Shown here piece by piece: positions 25,873 through 34,179 of a DNA stretch of 64,000 bases. The stretch is from Lachnospiraceae bacterium. GTDB taxonomy: Bacteria; Bacillota; Clostridia; Lachnospirales; Lachnospiraceae. The DNA lies in NCBI GenBank assembly GCA_022792535.1, contig JAAWBG010000024.1, positions 1 through 64,000 of the forward strand, read 5' to 3'. The translations under genes were made by a program, and so were the position numbers. The first letter of the stretch is position 1. Every line of letters starts with the position of its first letter. The notes under the pieces were generated by a model. It was not told the origin of the DNA, searched no databases, and saw nothing but the letters and a program-made list of their open reading frames with translations.

Positions 25873-26751
25873 ATGGCAGAGGAATTGTTCAGATATACAA
25901 AACGAAAGGATTTTCTGGTCTGTATCGACAGCGACGGCTGTGCGATGGATACCATGAATATAAAACATTTTCAGTGTTTTGGTCCTTGTATGACAGCAGA
26001 GTGGAAGTTGGAAAAGTGGCAGGAAGAGATTCTGGCCCGTTGGAATGAGATCAATCTTTATACCATCACAAGAGGAATCAATCGTTTTCGGGGATTGGCA
26101 AAAGCCCTTGGGGAAATTCAGGAAAAATACTGCGAGATCGAAGATCTGGAATCTTTAAAGGGGTGGGTGAAAGAGACAAGGGAATTATCCAATGAGGCTT
26201 TGGAGTCAGCAATCCAGAAAAAAGACGGTATCTGTCTTAAGAAAGCTCTTTCTTGGAGCAGAGCGGTGAATCATTCTATCCAAGAGCTGCCGGAAGAAGA
26301 AAAGAAGCCTTTTCCAGGGGTGAAAGAGGCATTGAAAAAAGTATATCAGAAGGCAGATATTGTCATTGTGTCCAGCGCCAATCGTGACGCTGTATTGGAA
26401 GAATGGAAAAAACATGATCTTTTGGAATATACGGATCTGGTTCTTACTCAGGATTCTGGAAGCAAAGCATTCTGCCTAAGTCATCTGGCAGAATGCGGTT
26501 ATCCATCTGGCCATGTACTGATGTGCGGGGATGCAGCAGGGGATCTGGAAGCTTCGGAAGAAGCCGGAGTATTTTTTTATCCTATTTTGGTGGGACAGGA
26601 GGCGGAAAGCTGGAAGGAGTTTCAGGGGATTGGTCTGAAACATTTTTTAGAAGAGAATTACGGCGGACAGTATCAGCAGGAAATGCGGAAACAGTTTCTT
26701 GCAAATCTTGGCGCTGCAGATTATGGGGAAGAAACGAAATCGAGACATTGA
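25873..26751 (+). CDS. HAD superfamily hydrolase in the glucuronide operon
   Basis: 292-residue phosphatase-like protein. HAD motif I appears as CIDSDGCAMDT (D-x-D near the N-terminus), a helical cap follows (about residues 40-150), motif II is VIVSSANRD, and motif IV is MCGDAAGDLEASEEAG. It lacks a signal peptide. It sits 9 bp after the symporter and 32 bp before GH3, so it is part of the operon; a phosphatase step is not required in the hexuronate pathway, so it may relieve sugar-phosphate stress or act on a phosphorylated substrate. The substrate is not predictable. Confidence 0.85.
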   Translation: MAEELFRYTKRKDFLVCIDSDGCAMDTMNIKHFQCFGPCMTAEWKLEKWQEEILARWNEINLYTITRGINRFRGLAKALGEIQEKYCEIEDLESLKGWVKETRELSNEALESAIQKKDGICLKKALSWSRAVNHSIQELPEEEKKPFPGVKEALKKVYQKADIVIVSSANRDAVLEEWKKHDLLEYTDLVLTQDSGSKAFCLSHLAECGYPSGHVLMCGDAAGDLEASEEAGVFFYPILVGQEAESWKEFQGIGLKHFLEENYGGQYQQEMRKQFLANLGAADYGEETKSRH

Positions 26752-26783
26752 TAGAATCCTTTCCCTGATAGGAGGAATGAAAT

Positions 26784-28556
26784 ATGGTAGATATGAGAGC
26801 AAAGCCTTTTTATCTGTCAGAGGAAGACTGCAAGTGGGTGGAAGACACCATTGCAGATATGACGGTAGATGAGAAGATCGGCCAGTTGTTTTTTAATATG
26901 GGTTCCAGCCGGGAGGAAGAGTATCTGAAAATGACAGTGGAAAAGTATCATATTGGAGGAATCCGTTATAATCCGGGAACTGCCGATGAGATCTATGAGC
27001 AGAACCGGATTCTGCAGGAGAACAGCAAGGTTCCGCTGATTATCGCCTGCAATACAGAAAATGGCGGGGATGGCGCCTGCACCGATGGAACGATGATCGG
27101 AAGCCAGACGAAGATTGCCGCCACAGGAAATACAGATTATGCGTATCAGCTTGGATATTTGTCCAATAAGGAGGCGGCGGCAGTTGGATGTAATCTGTCT
27201 TTTGCGCCAGTCAGCGATATTTTATACAACTGGGAAAATCCAGTGATCGGACTGCGCACTTATGGAAATGACCCAAGACGAGTGGCCAAGATGACAAAAG
27301 CCTATCTGAAAGGGGCTCATGAAAATCCTGGATTCTGCTGTGCGGCGAAACATTTTCCTGGAGACGGACTGGATTTTCGCGATCAGCATGTGGCAAACAG
27401 TGTGAACACCATGAGCTGTAAAGAGTGGGACGAGACCTTCGGAATGGTCTATCAGACATTGATTGACGAGGGGCTTGAGGCTGTTATGGCAGGTCATATT
27501 ATGCAGCCGGCGTATGCCCGGTATTTTAATCCAGAGCTTACGGATGAGGAAATGATGCCTGCAACTTTATCCACGGAACTGATCCAGGGTCTCCTTCGAA
27601 AAAAATTAGGCTTTAACGGAATGGTATTGACAGACGCTTCCCACATGGTAGGGCTGACCTGCCGGATGAAACGCAGCGATATGCTTCCGGCCGCCATTGC
27701 CGCAGGGGTAGATATGTTCTTGTTTTTTAATGAGATGGAAGAAGATTTTGCCAGCATGAAACAAGGCTATCTGGATGGACGGATCAGCGAAGAACGCCTT
27801 CAGGACGCCCTGCACCGGATTTTGGCTTTGAAAGCTCATATGGGGCTGCATAAAAAGGCAGAAACAGAACGGATGCCGCCAAAAGAGCAGGTACACGAAA
27901 TCATTGGCTGTGAGACCCATAAAAAAGTACAGCGGGAGATTTCCGAACGGGCGGTTACTCTGGTGAAATATAAGGATAAACATGTGCTTCCTATTACGCC
28001 CAAGCGTTACAAACGAATTATGATCGTGTATGTAAAGGGGTTGTCCGCCCCTGGCTTGGGAGCATTTTTCGCTGCAAAAAAATCTCCGGCAGAAGTGTTG
28101 AGGGAAAAACTATGCGCCAAAGGATTCGACGCATTCTTGTATGAGAGCCCCATTGAAAAAATGCAGCAGCAGATGCAGGCGGGAGAAAAACCAGATCTCA
28201 ATCTGTATTTTGCAGGAAAAACCCCCATCAAAGAATTTCGTGAAAATCAAGATCTGATTCTCACTCTGGTGGATATTCCAGGAGGATTTCAGCCCGTTGC
28301 CCGTCCAGCCTTTGGCATGACAAAAGGAGGCGGAGAGATCCCCTGGTATGTGTTTGAGCTTCCGGTGGTGGTTGTGGGCGTGCAGCACCCCTTTGTGCTG
28401 GCAGATATTCCACAGGCCCGCACCTATATCAACACCTATGACAGCAAAGACGTCACCTTGGATGTGTTGATAGAAAAGCTGATGACAGGAGAGGAGGCCT
28501 TTACCGGAACAGATCCGGTGGATGCTTTCTGCGGCCTCTTTGACACAAAATTGTAA
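26784..28556 (+). CDS. GH3 glycoside hydrolase, hexosaminidase- or glucosidase-like
   Basis: 590 residues. The N-terminal (beta/alpha)8 domain has VDEKIGQLFFNMGSSREEEY, CCAAKHFPGDGLDFRDQH (the NagZ-type KHFPG-D/H-G segment) and the probable nucleophile aspartate in GMVLTDASHMVG. A C-terminal alpha/beta domain (about 380-590) follows. No signal peptide, so cytosolic. AGGAGG lies upstream of ATG. Next to a GH2 glucuronidase and hexuronate catabolism, a beta-N-acetylhexosaminidase would complete breakdown of alternating GlcA-HexNAc fragments from host glycosaminoglycans; that specificity is an inference. Confidence 0.85.
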   Translation: MVDMRAKPFYLSEEDCKWVEDTIADMTVDEKIGQLFFNMGSSREEEYLKMTVEKYHIGGIRYNPGTADEIYEQNRILQENSKVPLIIACNTENGGDGACTDGTMIGSQTKIAATGNTDYAYQLGYLSNKEAAAVGCNLSFAPVSDILYNWENPVIGLRTYGNDPRRVAKMTKAYLKGAHENPGFCCAAKHFPGDGLDFRDQHVANSVNTMSCKEWDETFGMVYQTLIDEGLEAVMAGHIMQPAYARYFNPELTDEEMMPATLSTELIQGLLRKKLGFNGMVLTDASHMVGLTCRMKRSDMLPAAIAAGVDMFLFFNEMEEDFASMKQGYLDGRISEERLQDALHRILALKAHMGLHKKAETERMPPKEQVHEIIGCETHKKVQREISERAVTLVKYKDKHVLPITPKRYKRIMIVYVKGLSAPGLGAFFAAKKSPAEVLREKLCAKGFDAFLYESPIEKMQQQMQAGEKPDLNLYFAGKTPIKEFRENQDLILTLVDIPGGFQPVARPAFGMTKGGGEIPWYVFELPVVVVGVQHPFVLADIPQARTYINTYDSKDVTLDVLIEKLMTGEEAFTGTDPVDAFCGLFDTKL

Positions 28557-28645
28557 TATATAAGATAGGATGCGGGTCCCGCCTTTTAGCACCCAAATTA
28601 AATAAAAGAAAGACAAAAGCGGAGTATTTTATAGGAGGATTTATC

Positions 28646-29716
28646 ATGGAGATGACATTTCGCTGGTATGGGGAGGGAAATGACAGTATTACGCAGGAAC
28701 AGATCAAGCAGATTCCTGGTGTGACAGGTCTCGTCTGGGCCCTGCACGACAAAGCGGCAGGTGAGATTTGGGAAGTGGAGGAGATTGAAAAGGTCCGGCA
28801 GCAGATAGAAAAGTATGGGTTTCACATGGATGTGGTGGAAAGTGTCAATGTCCATGACGATATCAAAATCGGTCTGCCCTCCCGTGACAAATATATTGAA
28901 AATTATAAACAGACTTTGCGCAATCTGGCTGAATTTGGAGTAAAAGTTGTGACATACAATTTTATGCCGATCTTTGACTGGACCAGAACAGATCTGTTTC
29001 ATCCTATGGAGGACGGTTCTACCGCTCTGTTTTATGAGAAGGCTAAGATCCAGGAAGATTACAAAGAGATGGCAGATTATATCCTGAAAAATCTTCATGG
29101 AATGACTTTTCCAGGATGGGAGCCGGAGCGCATGGCGAAATTAGATGAATTGTTCCGGGCCTACCGTCCGGTGACTAAGGAAAAGCTCTGGGAAAACCTG
29201 AAATATTTTCTGGAAGCTTTAATGCCCGTCTGCCAGGAAACAGGTATTAAGATGGCCATTCATCCAGACGATCCGCCCTGGGATATCTTTGGGCTTCCCA
29301 GGCTTTTGGTGGATAAAGGGTCCATTGAGAAATTGCTGTCCATGGTGGATGATGAACACAATTGTCTGTGTCTGTGTTCCGGTTCTCTGGGAGCCGATGT
29401 GGAAAACAATGTGCCGGACATTATCCGCGCCCACTGTGATCGAATCGCCTTTGCCCATATCCGCAATGTAAAACATTTTCCCAATGGAGATTTTATCGAG
29501 GCGTCCCATCGGGACTGCGACGGAGACGTAGGGATTCTGGAAGTGATGCGGGCTTATCATGACTGCGGGTACGAAGGCTATATCCGCCCAGATCATGGAC
29601 GTCATATCTGGGGGGAAAAGTGCCGTCCAGGATATGGTCTGTATGACAGAGCTCTCGGCATTATGTATATGTGGGGATGCTGGGATATGCTGGAACGGGA
29701 AGCTGGGAATATTTAA
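28646..29716 (+). CDS. uxuA: mannonate dehydratase
   Basis: Converts D-mannonate to 2-keto-3-deoxygluconate in the Ashwell pathway. 356 residues, the normal length. Start region MEMTFRWYGEGNDSITQEQI, then the conserved VTYNFMPIFDWTRTDL, a divalent-metal and substrate site with MAIHPDDPPWDIFGLPR, and HIRNVKHFPNGDFIEASH, all typical of UxuA in the xylose-isomerase-like TIM-barrel superfamily. AGGAGG precedes ATG. It lies 45 bp before uxaC. Confidence 0.96.
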   Translation: MEMTFRWYGEGNDSITQEQIKQIPGVTGLVWALHDKAAGEIWEVEEIEKVRQQIEKYGFHMDVVESVNVHDDIKIGLPSRDKYIENYKQTLRNLAEFGVKVVTYNFMPIFDWTRTDLFHPMEDGSTALFYEKAKIQEDYKEMADYILKNLHGMTFPGWEPERMAKLDELFRAYRPVTKEKLWENLKYFLEALMPVCQETGIKMAIHPDDPPWDIFGLPRLLVDKGSIEKLLSMVDDEHNCLCLCSGSLGADVENNVPDIIRAHCDRIAFAHIRNVKHFPNGDFIEASHRDCDGDVGILEVMRAYHDCGYEGYIRPDHGRHIWGEKCRPGYGLYDRALGIMYMWGCWDMLEREAGNI

Positions 29717-29760
29717 AGGAATAGTTATAAAAATGCCAATCTTTCACAGGGAGGTTCAAG

Positions 29761-31164
29761 ATGAGAACATTTATGGATGAAGATTTTCTGCTGTCAACCC
29801 CCACAGCAAGGCAGCTCTATCATGGAACAGCAGAAAAACTGCCGATTATTGATTACCACTGTCATATCAATCCCAAAGAAATCGCAAGAGACCAGAAATT
29901 TGAAAATATTTCCCAGATATGGCTGCAGGGGGATCATTATAAATGGCGTGTGATGCGGGCAGGGGGAATTACCGAAGATAAGATTACCGGAGACGCGCCG
30001 GATCGGGAAAAATTCCGGGCTTTTGCCAGTGTGATGCCGAAATTGATGGGAAATCCCATTTATCACTGGAGCCATTTAGAACTTAAGCGGGTGTTTGGAA
30101 TTCAGGAACCGTTGACGCTGAAAAATGCAGATGAGATCTATGATCACTGCAGCGAGGTCTTAAAAGGGTATTCCGCCCGTTCTCTGATGCGCAGATTTGA
30201 CGTGAGCGTGATCTGTACCACAGATGATCCCATAGACGGACTGCAGTATCATGAACAGATTCAATCAGACCCAGAGATGGAGATTCAGGTGCTTCCGGCC
30301 TTTCGCCCGGATCAGGCGGTCAATATTGAGAAGCCTGGATTTGCCGCCTATATCAAGAATCTGTCGAAGGTCACAGGACGAAAGCTGAATACGCCGGAGG
30401 ACGTGGTGGCAGCCTTGCAGGAGCGGATGGACTATTTTGAAGCTCACGGCTGTCTCTGTGCAGACCATGGGCTGGATTACTGTATGTTTGAAAAACCAGA
30501 TAAAATGGCTGCAAACCGGGCCTTTTCCATGGCGATGGAAGGAAGGTGTCCAGACAGGGAATGGGCGGACGCTTATAAGACTTTTGTGACGATTGCCTGT
30601 GCCAAGAGATATGCCCAGAAAAACTGGGTGATGCAGATTCATTTTGGATGCCTTAGAAATGTCAATCAGATTCAGTTTGATCGTCTTGGTCCTGATACCG
30701 GGTATGACGCAGTCAACAGCCGGTCTGGGGTGGAGCATATGGCTCCTCTTCTAAATGCATTTGCAGAAAACGAAGGACTTCCGAAGATGATTTTATACTC
30801 TTTGAATCCCACAGATAATACGGCATTGGCTACAATTATGGCATGTTTTCAGGGCGGCGGGACTGCCGGGAAGATTCAGCAGGGAAGCGCCTGGTGGTTT
30901 AACGATCACCGTTATGGAATGCGGAATCAATTGACAGAATTGGCCGCCAATGGAGTGCTGGGGTGTTTTGTGGGGATGCTGACAGATTCCCGTTCTTTTT
31001 TAAGTTATACCAGACATGAGTACTTTCGCCGGGTGCTCTGCGAACTGGTGGGAGAATGGGTGGAAAGAGGTCAGTACCCAGAGGACCCAGAGGCGTTAAG
31101 AAAGCTGATTCGAGATCTAAGTTACCAGAATACCTGTGATTTTTTTGGTTTTAAAAACAGGTAA
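29761..31164 (+). CDS. uxaC: glucuronate isomerase
   Basis: Isomerises D-glucuronate to D-fructuronate (and galacturonate to tagaturonate). 467 residues, normal. It belongs to the amidohydrolase-like superfamily: the N-terminal metal site is IDYHCHINPKEIA, and the signatures MQIHFGCLRNVN, GWWFND-like SAWWFNDHRYGM and MLTDSRSFLSYTRHEYFRR are visible. CAGGGAGG precedes ATG. The stop is 1 bp before the edge of the palindromic element at 31166, which separates it from the next pathway gene. Confidence 0.97.
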   Translation: MRTFMDEDFLLSTPTARQLYHGTAEKLPIIDYHCHINPKEIARDQKFENISQIWLQGDHYKWRVMRAGGITEDKITGDAPDREKFRAFASVMPKLMGNPIYHWSHLELKRVFGIQEPLTLKNADEIYDHCSEVLKGYSARSLMRRFDVSVICTTDDPIDGLQYHEQIQSDPEMEIQVLPAFRPDQAVNIEKPGFAAYIKNLSKVTGRKLNTPEDVVAALQERMDYFEAHGCLCADHGLDYCMFEKPDKMAANRAFSMAMEGRCPDREWADAYKTFVTIACAKRYAQKNWVMQIHFGCLRNVNQIQFDRLGPDTGYDAVNSRSGVEHMAPLLNAFAENEGLPKMILYSLNPTDNTALATIMACFQGGGTAGKIQQGSAWWFNDHRYGMRNQLTELAANGVLGCFVGMLTDSRSFLSYTRHEYFRRVLCELVGEWVERGQYPEDPEALRKLIRDLSYQNTCDFFGFKNR

Positions 31165-31165
31165 G

Positions 31166-31431
31166 TAATTGCGAAACGATTAAATGATCAGAATTTCATG
31201 TACAATTCCTACACTTTCTTTTCCATATTTTCATCATACAAAAGGCCGAAATGCTGAACGCACCGAACATTCCAGCGAGCCTCTGACTACAAAGAACCAT
31301 ATTCAGCAGAGGCTTCCATGGTTCTTTGAGTCTCGCTTCCATGGTGCTGGAATGCATTTCTCACCTTTTGTATGAGAAAATATTTATATTCATGTACATG
31401 AAATTTGAAAAAGTATTGAGTTTCGCAATTA
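31166..31431. mobile_element. MITE-like self-complementary element, copy A (266 bp)
   Basis: Terminal inverted repeats TAATTGCGAAAC (31166-31177) and GTTTCGCAATTA (31420-31431) are perfect over 12 bp, with TA at both outer edges as expected for a Tc1/IS630-type target. Nested inverted pairs continue inwards: ATTTCATGTACA / TGTACATGAAAT, a TCATACAAAAGG-type arm with CCTTTTGTATGA, GAAATGC / GCATTTC, ATTCCAGC / GCTGGAAT, and inner AAAGAACCAT / ATGGTTCTTT. It has no coding capacity. A second copy lies at 44003. It sits inside the glucuronide operon, between uxaC and uxuB, with the rest of the gap to 31465 being the uxuB leader. Confidence 0.85.
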
Positions 31432-31465
31432 TCTAGTAAAAACAGGAAATGAAAGGAGCAGCAAG

Positions 31466-32311
31466 ATGTTGGAATTACCATTAAATGTAGATTATACGGG
31501 CAAAGTGGCAGTGGTCACCGGGGCGGGAGGTATCCTCTGCGGTACCATGGCCAGAGCCTTTGCCCAGGCAGGCGCTAAAGTTGCCGCTTTAGATTTGAAT
31601 GAAGAAAGTGTCAAAGAGCTGGCAGAGGAAGTAAAAAGAGAAGGTTATATCTGTCATGGCTATAAGGCGAACGTATTGGATGCAGAAGAATTGGAGGCTG
31701 TTCATCAGCAGATTTTGTCAGATCTGGGACCATGCGATATTTTGGTGAACGGGGCAGGAGGCAATCATCCCCGCGCCACCACAGACAATGAATACCACCA
31801 TGAAAAAAAGGAAGGACAGAAAACATTTTTTGATCTGGAGCCAAAGGGGGTAGACTTTGTGTTCCAATTAAATTTTCAGGGTACGTTGCTGCCGGTTCAA
31901 GTATTTGCAAAGGATATGGCAAAGCGGAAGTCGGGCTGTATCTTAAATGTTTCCTCTATGAACGCCTATATTCCACTGACAAAGATCCCAGCTTATTCTG
32001 CCGCCAAAGCTGCGGTCTCTAATTTTACCCAGTGGCTGGCCACTCATTTTGCCGGAACAGGGATACGCTGTAATGCCATTGCGCCGGGATTTCTAGTGTC
32101 TAACCAGAACCGTACGCTGCTGTTTCAGGAAGACGGCAGTCCCACAGCCCGTTCCAATAAGATCCTGTCTGGTACGCCTATGGGAAGGTTTGTGGAAGGA
32201 GAGGAGCTTTTGGGAGCAGTATTTTTCCTGTGTGATGATCGGGCGGCCAGCGCGATTACAGGGGTGTCCCTTCCGATTGACGCAGGATTTTCCGCTTATT
32301 CTGGTGTATAA
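31466..32311 (+). CDS. uxuB: SDR-type D-mannonate oxidoreductase (fructuronate reductase)
   Basis: 281-residue short-chain dehydrogenase. Cofactor site VVTGAGGILCGTMARAFA (T-G-x3-G-x-G type), DLNEESV after strand 2, LVNGAGGNHPRATT for N-A-G, and the catalytic S...YxxxK in NVSSMN and PAYSAAKAAV. Firmicutes such as B. subtilis use this SDR type for reduction of fructuronate to mannonate, filling the step between UxaC and UxuA here. It starts with ATG after AAAGGAGC, although a TTG lies near. The gap to kdgA is 13 bp. Confidence 0.9.
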   Translation: MLELPLNVDYTGKVAVVTGAGGILCGTMARAFAQAGAKVAALDLNEESVKELAEEVKREGYICHGYKANVLDAEELEAVHQQILSDLGPCDILVNGAGGNHPRATTDNEYHHEKKEGQKTFFDLEPKGVDFVFQLNFQGTLLPVQVFAKDMAKRKSGCILNVSSMNAYIPLTKIPAYSAAKAAVSNFTQWLATHFAGTGIRCNAIAPGFLVSNQNRTLLFQEDGSPTARSNKILSGTPMGRFVEGEELLGAVFFLCDDRAASAITGVSLPIDAGFSAYSGV

Positions 32312-32324
32312 AAGGAGAATGATG

Positions 32325-32978
32325 ATGAATGAATTGAATCAGAAAATATCAGAGATCGGAATCGTACCTGTCATTAAATTAAACCACCCCCAAAGGGATG
32401 CGGCGCCTTTGGCAAGAGCTTTGTGCGCAGGAGGCGTTCCAATTGCAGAAGTAACATTTCGTGCGGCAGGCGCGGACACTGCCATCAGGCTGATGAAAGA
32501 GGCTTGTAAAGAGATGATCGCAGGAGCAGGTACGGTGACCACGAAAGAGCAGATTGATGCAGTGCTGGAAGCAGGGGGTGAATTTATTGTAACCCCTGGA
32601 TATGATCAGGAGCTGGTAGATTATGCGGGGAAAAAGAAAATTTCCATTTTCCCAGGATGCAGTTCGCCTACGGATTATCATGGGGCCTTGAAATCCGGCC
32701 TGGAATTGATCAAATTTTTTCCTGCAGAGCAGTCTGGGGGACTGGACAAGATCAAAGCTATGAGCGGGCCTTTTCCCATGTTCCGGGTGATGCCCACAGG
32801 AGGAATTTCCCTGAAAAATCTGGGAAAATACATGGAATCCCAAGTGATTGCAGCCTGCGGCGGTTCCTATATGGTGACGGAGGAGCTGATCGACGGTCAG
32901 GAATGGGAAGAAATTACAAAATTGTGTAAAAAATCCCGTGAGATTATAAAGGAGGCACGCAAAGAATGGCAAAAGTAG
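32325..32978 (+). CDS. kdgA: 2-keto-3-deoxy-6-phosphogluconate aldolase
   Basis: Class I aldolase that cleaves KDPG to pyruvate and glyceraldehyde-3-phosphate, the last step of the pathway. About 217 residues. It contains IGIVPVIKLNHPQRDAAPLA, EVTFRAAG with the catalytic-site glutamate, MIAGAGTVTTKEQ, and the Schiff-base lysine in ELIKFFPAEQSGG, ending with RVMPTGGISLKN. Three ATGs lie in a row (32319, 32322, 32325); AAAGGAG at 32311 best fits 32325. It overlaps kdgK by 13 bp. Confidence 0.95.
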   Translation: MNELNQKISEIGIVPVIKLNHPQRDAAPLARALCAGGVPIAEVTFRAAGADTAIRLMKEACKEMIAGAGTVTTKEQIDAVLEAGGEFIVTPGYDQELVDYAGKKKISIFPGCSSPTDYHGALKSGLELIKFFPAEQSGGLDKIKAMSGPFPMFRVMPTGGISLKNLGKYMESQVIAACGGSYMVTEELIDGQEWEEITKLCKKSREIIKEARKEWQK

Positions 32979-33988
32979 TTACTTTTGGAGAGATCATGCT
33001 GCGGCTTGCCCCGGAAGGATATGATCGTTTTTTTCAGAATGACAGGATGCGGGCCTCCTTTGGAGGCGGAGAGGCCAACGTAGCGGTGTCTTTGGCAAAT
33101 TATGGAGTTGAGGCGGCATTTGTGACAAAACTGCCGGAACATGCCATTGGACAAGGGGCGGTAAACAGCCTGCGGAGTTATGGAGTGGATACCTCTAAGA
33201 TTGTCCGGGGCGGAGAGCGGGTAGGAATTTATTTTTTGGAAAAAGGCGCGTCTCAACGAGGTTCTGTGTGCATTTATGACCGGGCCCATTCGGCTGTTCA
33301 GGAAGCTTCTCCAGAGGAGTTTGACTGGAACGTTATTTTTCAGGGGGCCCAGTGGTTTCATTTTACAGGCATTACGCCGGCCCTTGGGAAAAATGCAGTG
33401 GAAATCTGCCGGGAAGCCTGCAAAACTGCCAAAAGCCAGGGGGTAAAGATTTCCTGTGATCTCAATTATCGCGGAAAACTCTGGAGCCGGGAAGAAGCCA
33501 GAGCAGCCATGACGGAGCTTTGTCAATATGTGGACGTATGTATTTCCAATGAAGAAGACGCCAAAGACGTGTTTGGCATAGAGGCGGAAAATACAGATAT
33601 TTATGGCGGAAAGCTGAATAAGGAAGGGTATCAGCAGGTGGCAAAACAATTGGCAGATCAATTTGGATTTGAGAAAGTTGCCATTACCCTGCGCACTTCC
33701 ATCACCGCCAGCGACAATGACTGGGCGGCCATGCTGTATGATGGAGAAAATTACTGCTTTTCCAAAGAGTACCATCTTCATATTACAGACCGGGTAGGAG
33801 GGGGAGACAGCTTTGGGGGAGGATTGATTTATGCATTGCTGTCAGGGAAATCCACACAGGAAGCAGTGGATTTTGCAGTGGCGGCTTCTGCGCTGAAACA
33901 CTCTATTGAAGGAGATTATAATCTTGTGACAGTTTCCGAGGTGGAAAAACTGGCGGGAGGAGACGGTTCCGGGAGAGTGCAGAGATAA
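32966..33988 (+). CDS. kdgK: 2-keto-3-deoxygluconate kinase (PfkB family)
   Basis: Phosphorylates KDG to KDPG using ATP. 340 residues of ribokinase/PfkB type: N-terminal VVTFGEIMLRLAPEGYDRFF, FGGGEANVAVSLANYG (G-G sugar lid region), ISCDLNYRGKLW with the KDG-kinase-type D-x-N-x-R, and the C-terminal anion hole and base in DRVGGGDSFGGGLIYALLSG. AAAGGAGG lies inside the end of kdgA, and the genes overlap by 13 bp. It closes the hexuronate operon; a terminator follows at 34027. Confidence 0.96.
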   Translation: MAKVVTFGEIMLRLAPEGYDRFFQNDRMRASFGGGEANVAVSLANYGVEAAFVTKLPEHAIGQGAVNSLRSYGVDTSKIVRGGERVGIYFLEKGASQRGSVCIYDRAHSAVQEASPEEFDWNVIFQGAQWFHFTGITPALGKNAVEICREACKTAKSQGVKISCDLNYRGKLWSREEARAAMTELCQYVDVCISNEEDAKDVFGIEAENTDIYGGKLNKEGYQQVAKQLADQFGFEKVAITLRTSITASDNDWAAMLYDGENYCFSKEYHLHITDRVGGGDSFGGGLIYALLSGKSTQEAVDFAVAASALKHSIEGDYNLVTVSEVEKLAGGDGSGRVQR

Positions 33989-34026
33989 GAAAAGAAAGAG
34001 AAATCACAAGCGGTTTTCCCACTGTA

Positions 34027-34075
34027 AAAGCTGCTGCGCTGGTATATATTACAATATATCAGTGCAGCGGCTTTA
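34027..34075 (+). terminator. terminator of the glucuronide operon
   Basis: AAAGCTGCTGCGCTGGTATAT (34027 onwards) pairs with ATATATCAGTGCAGCGGCTTT through a stem of about 21 bp with four G-U or A-C positions, followed by ATTAAAAAAA. It lies 38 bp after the kdgK stop and before the MarR promoter. Confidence 0.75.
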
Positions 34076-34086
34076 TTAAAAAAATC

Positions 34087-34114
34087 TTGACAATAAAAAA
34101 TTTTTTCTTATAAT
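34087..34114 (+). promoter_or_regulatory. promoter of the MarR-ABC exporter operon
   Basis: TTGACA (34087-34092) and TATAAT (34109-34114) with 16 bp spacing form a near-consensus promoter. Just downstream, GTTTTATATCAAACAG and TTCTATAAC form a loose dyad that could be the MarR operator. The strong promoter implies that repression by the first gene matters. Confidence 0.78.
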
Positions 34115-34179
34115 AGTTTTATATCAAACAGTTCTATAACGAACAAGATATTTGATTCCAGAAGGAGGAGAGTTATGAG

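Noticed and set aside
28557-28645. GCGGG-T-CCCGC element between GH3 and uxuA as a terminator
   Set aside because: The loop would be a single base, too tight to form, and the genes on both sides are in one pathway.
32190-32324. Long N-terminal extension of KDPG aldolase
   Set aside because: It would overlap the uxuB gene in another frame and lacks family similarity; AAAGGAG at 32311 sets the start.
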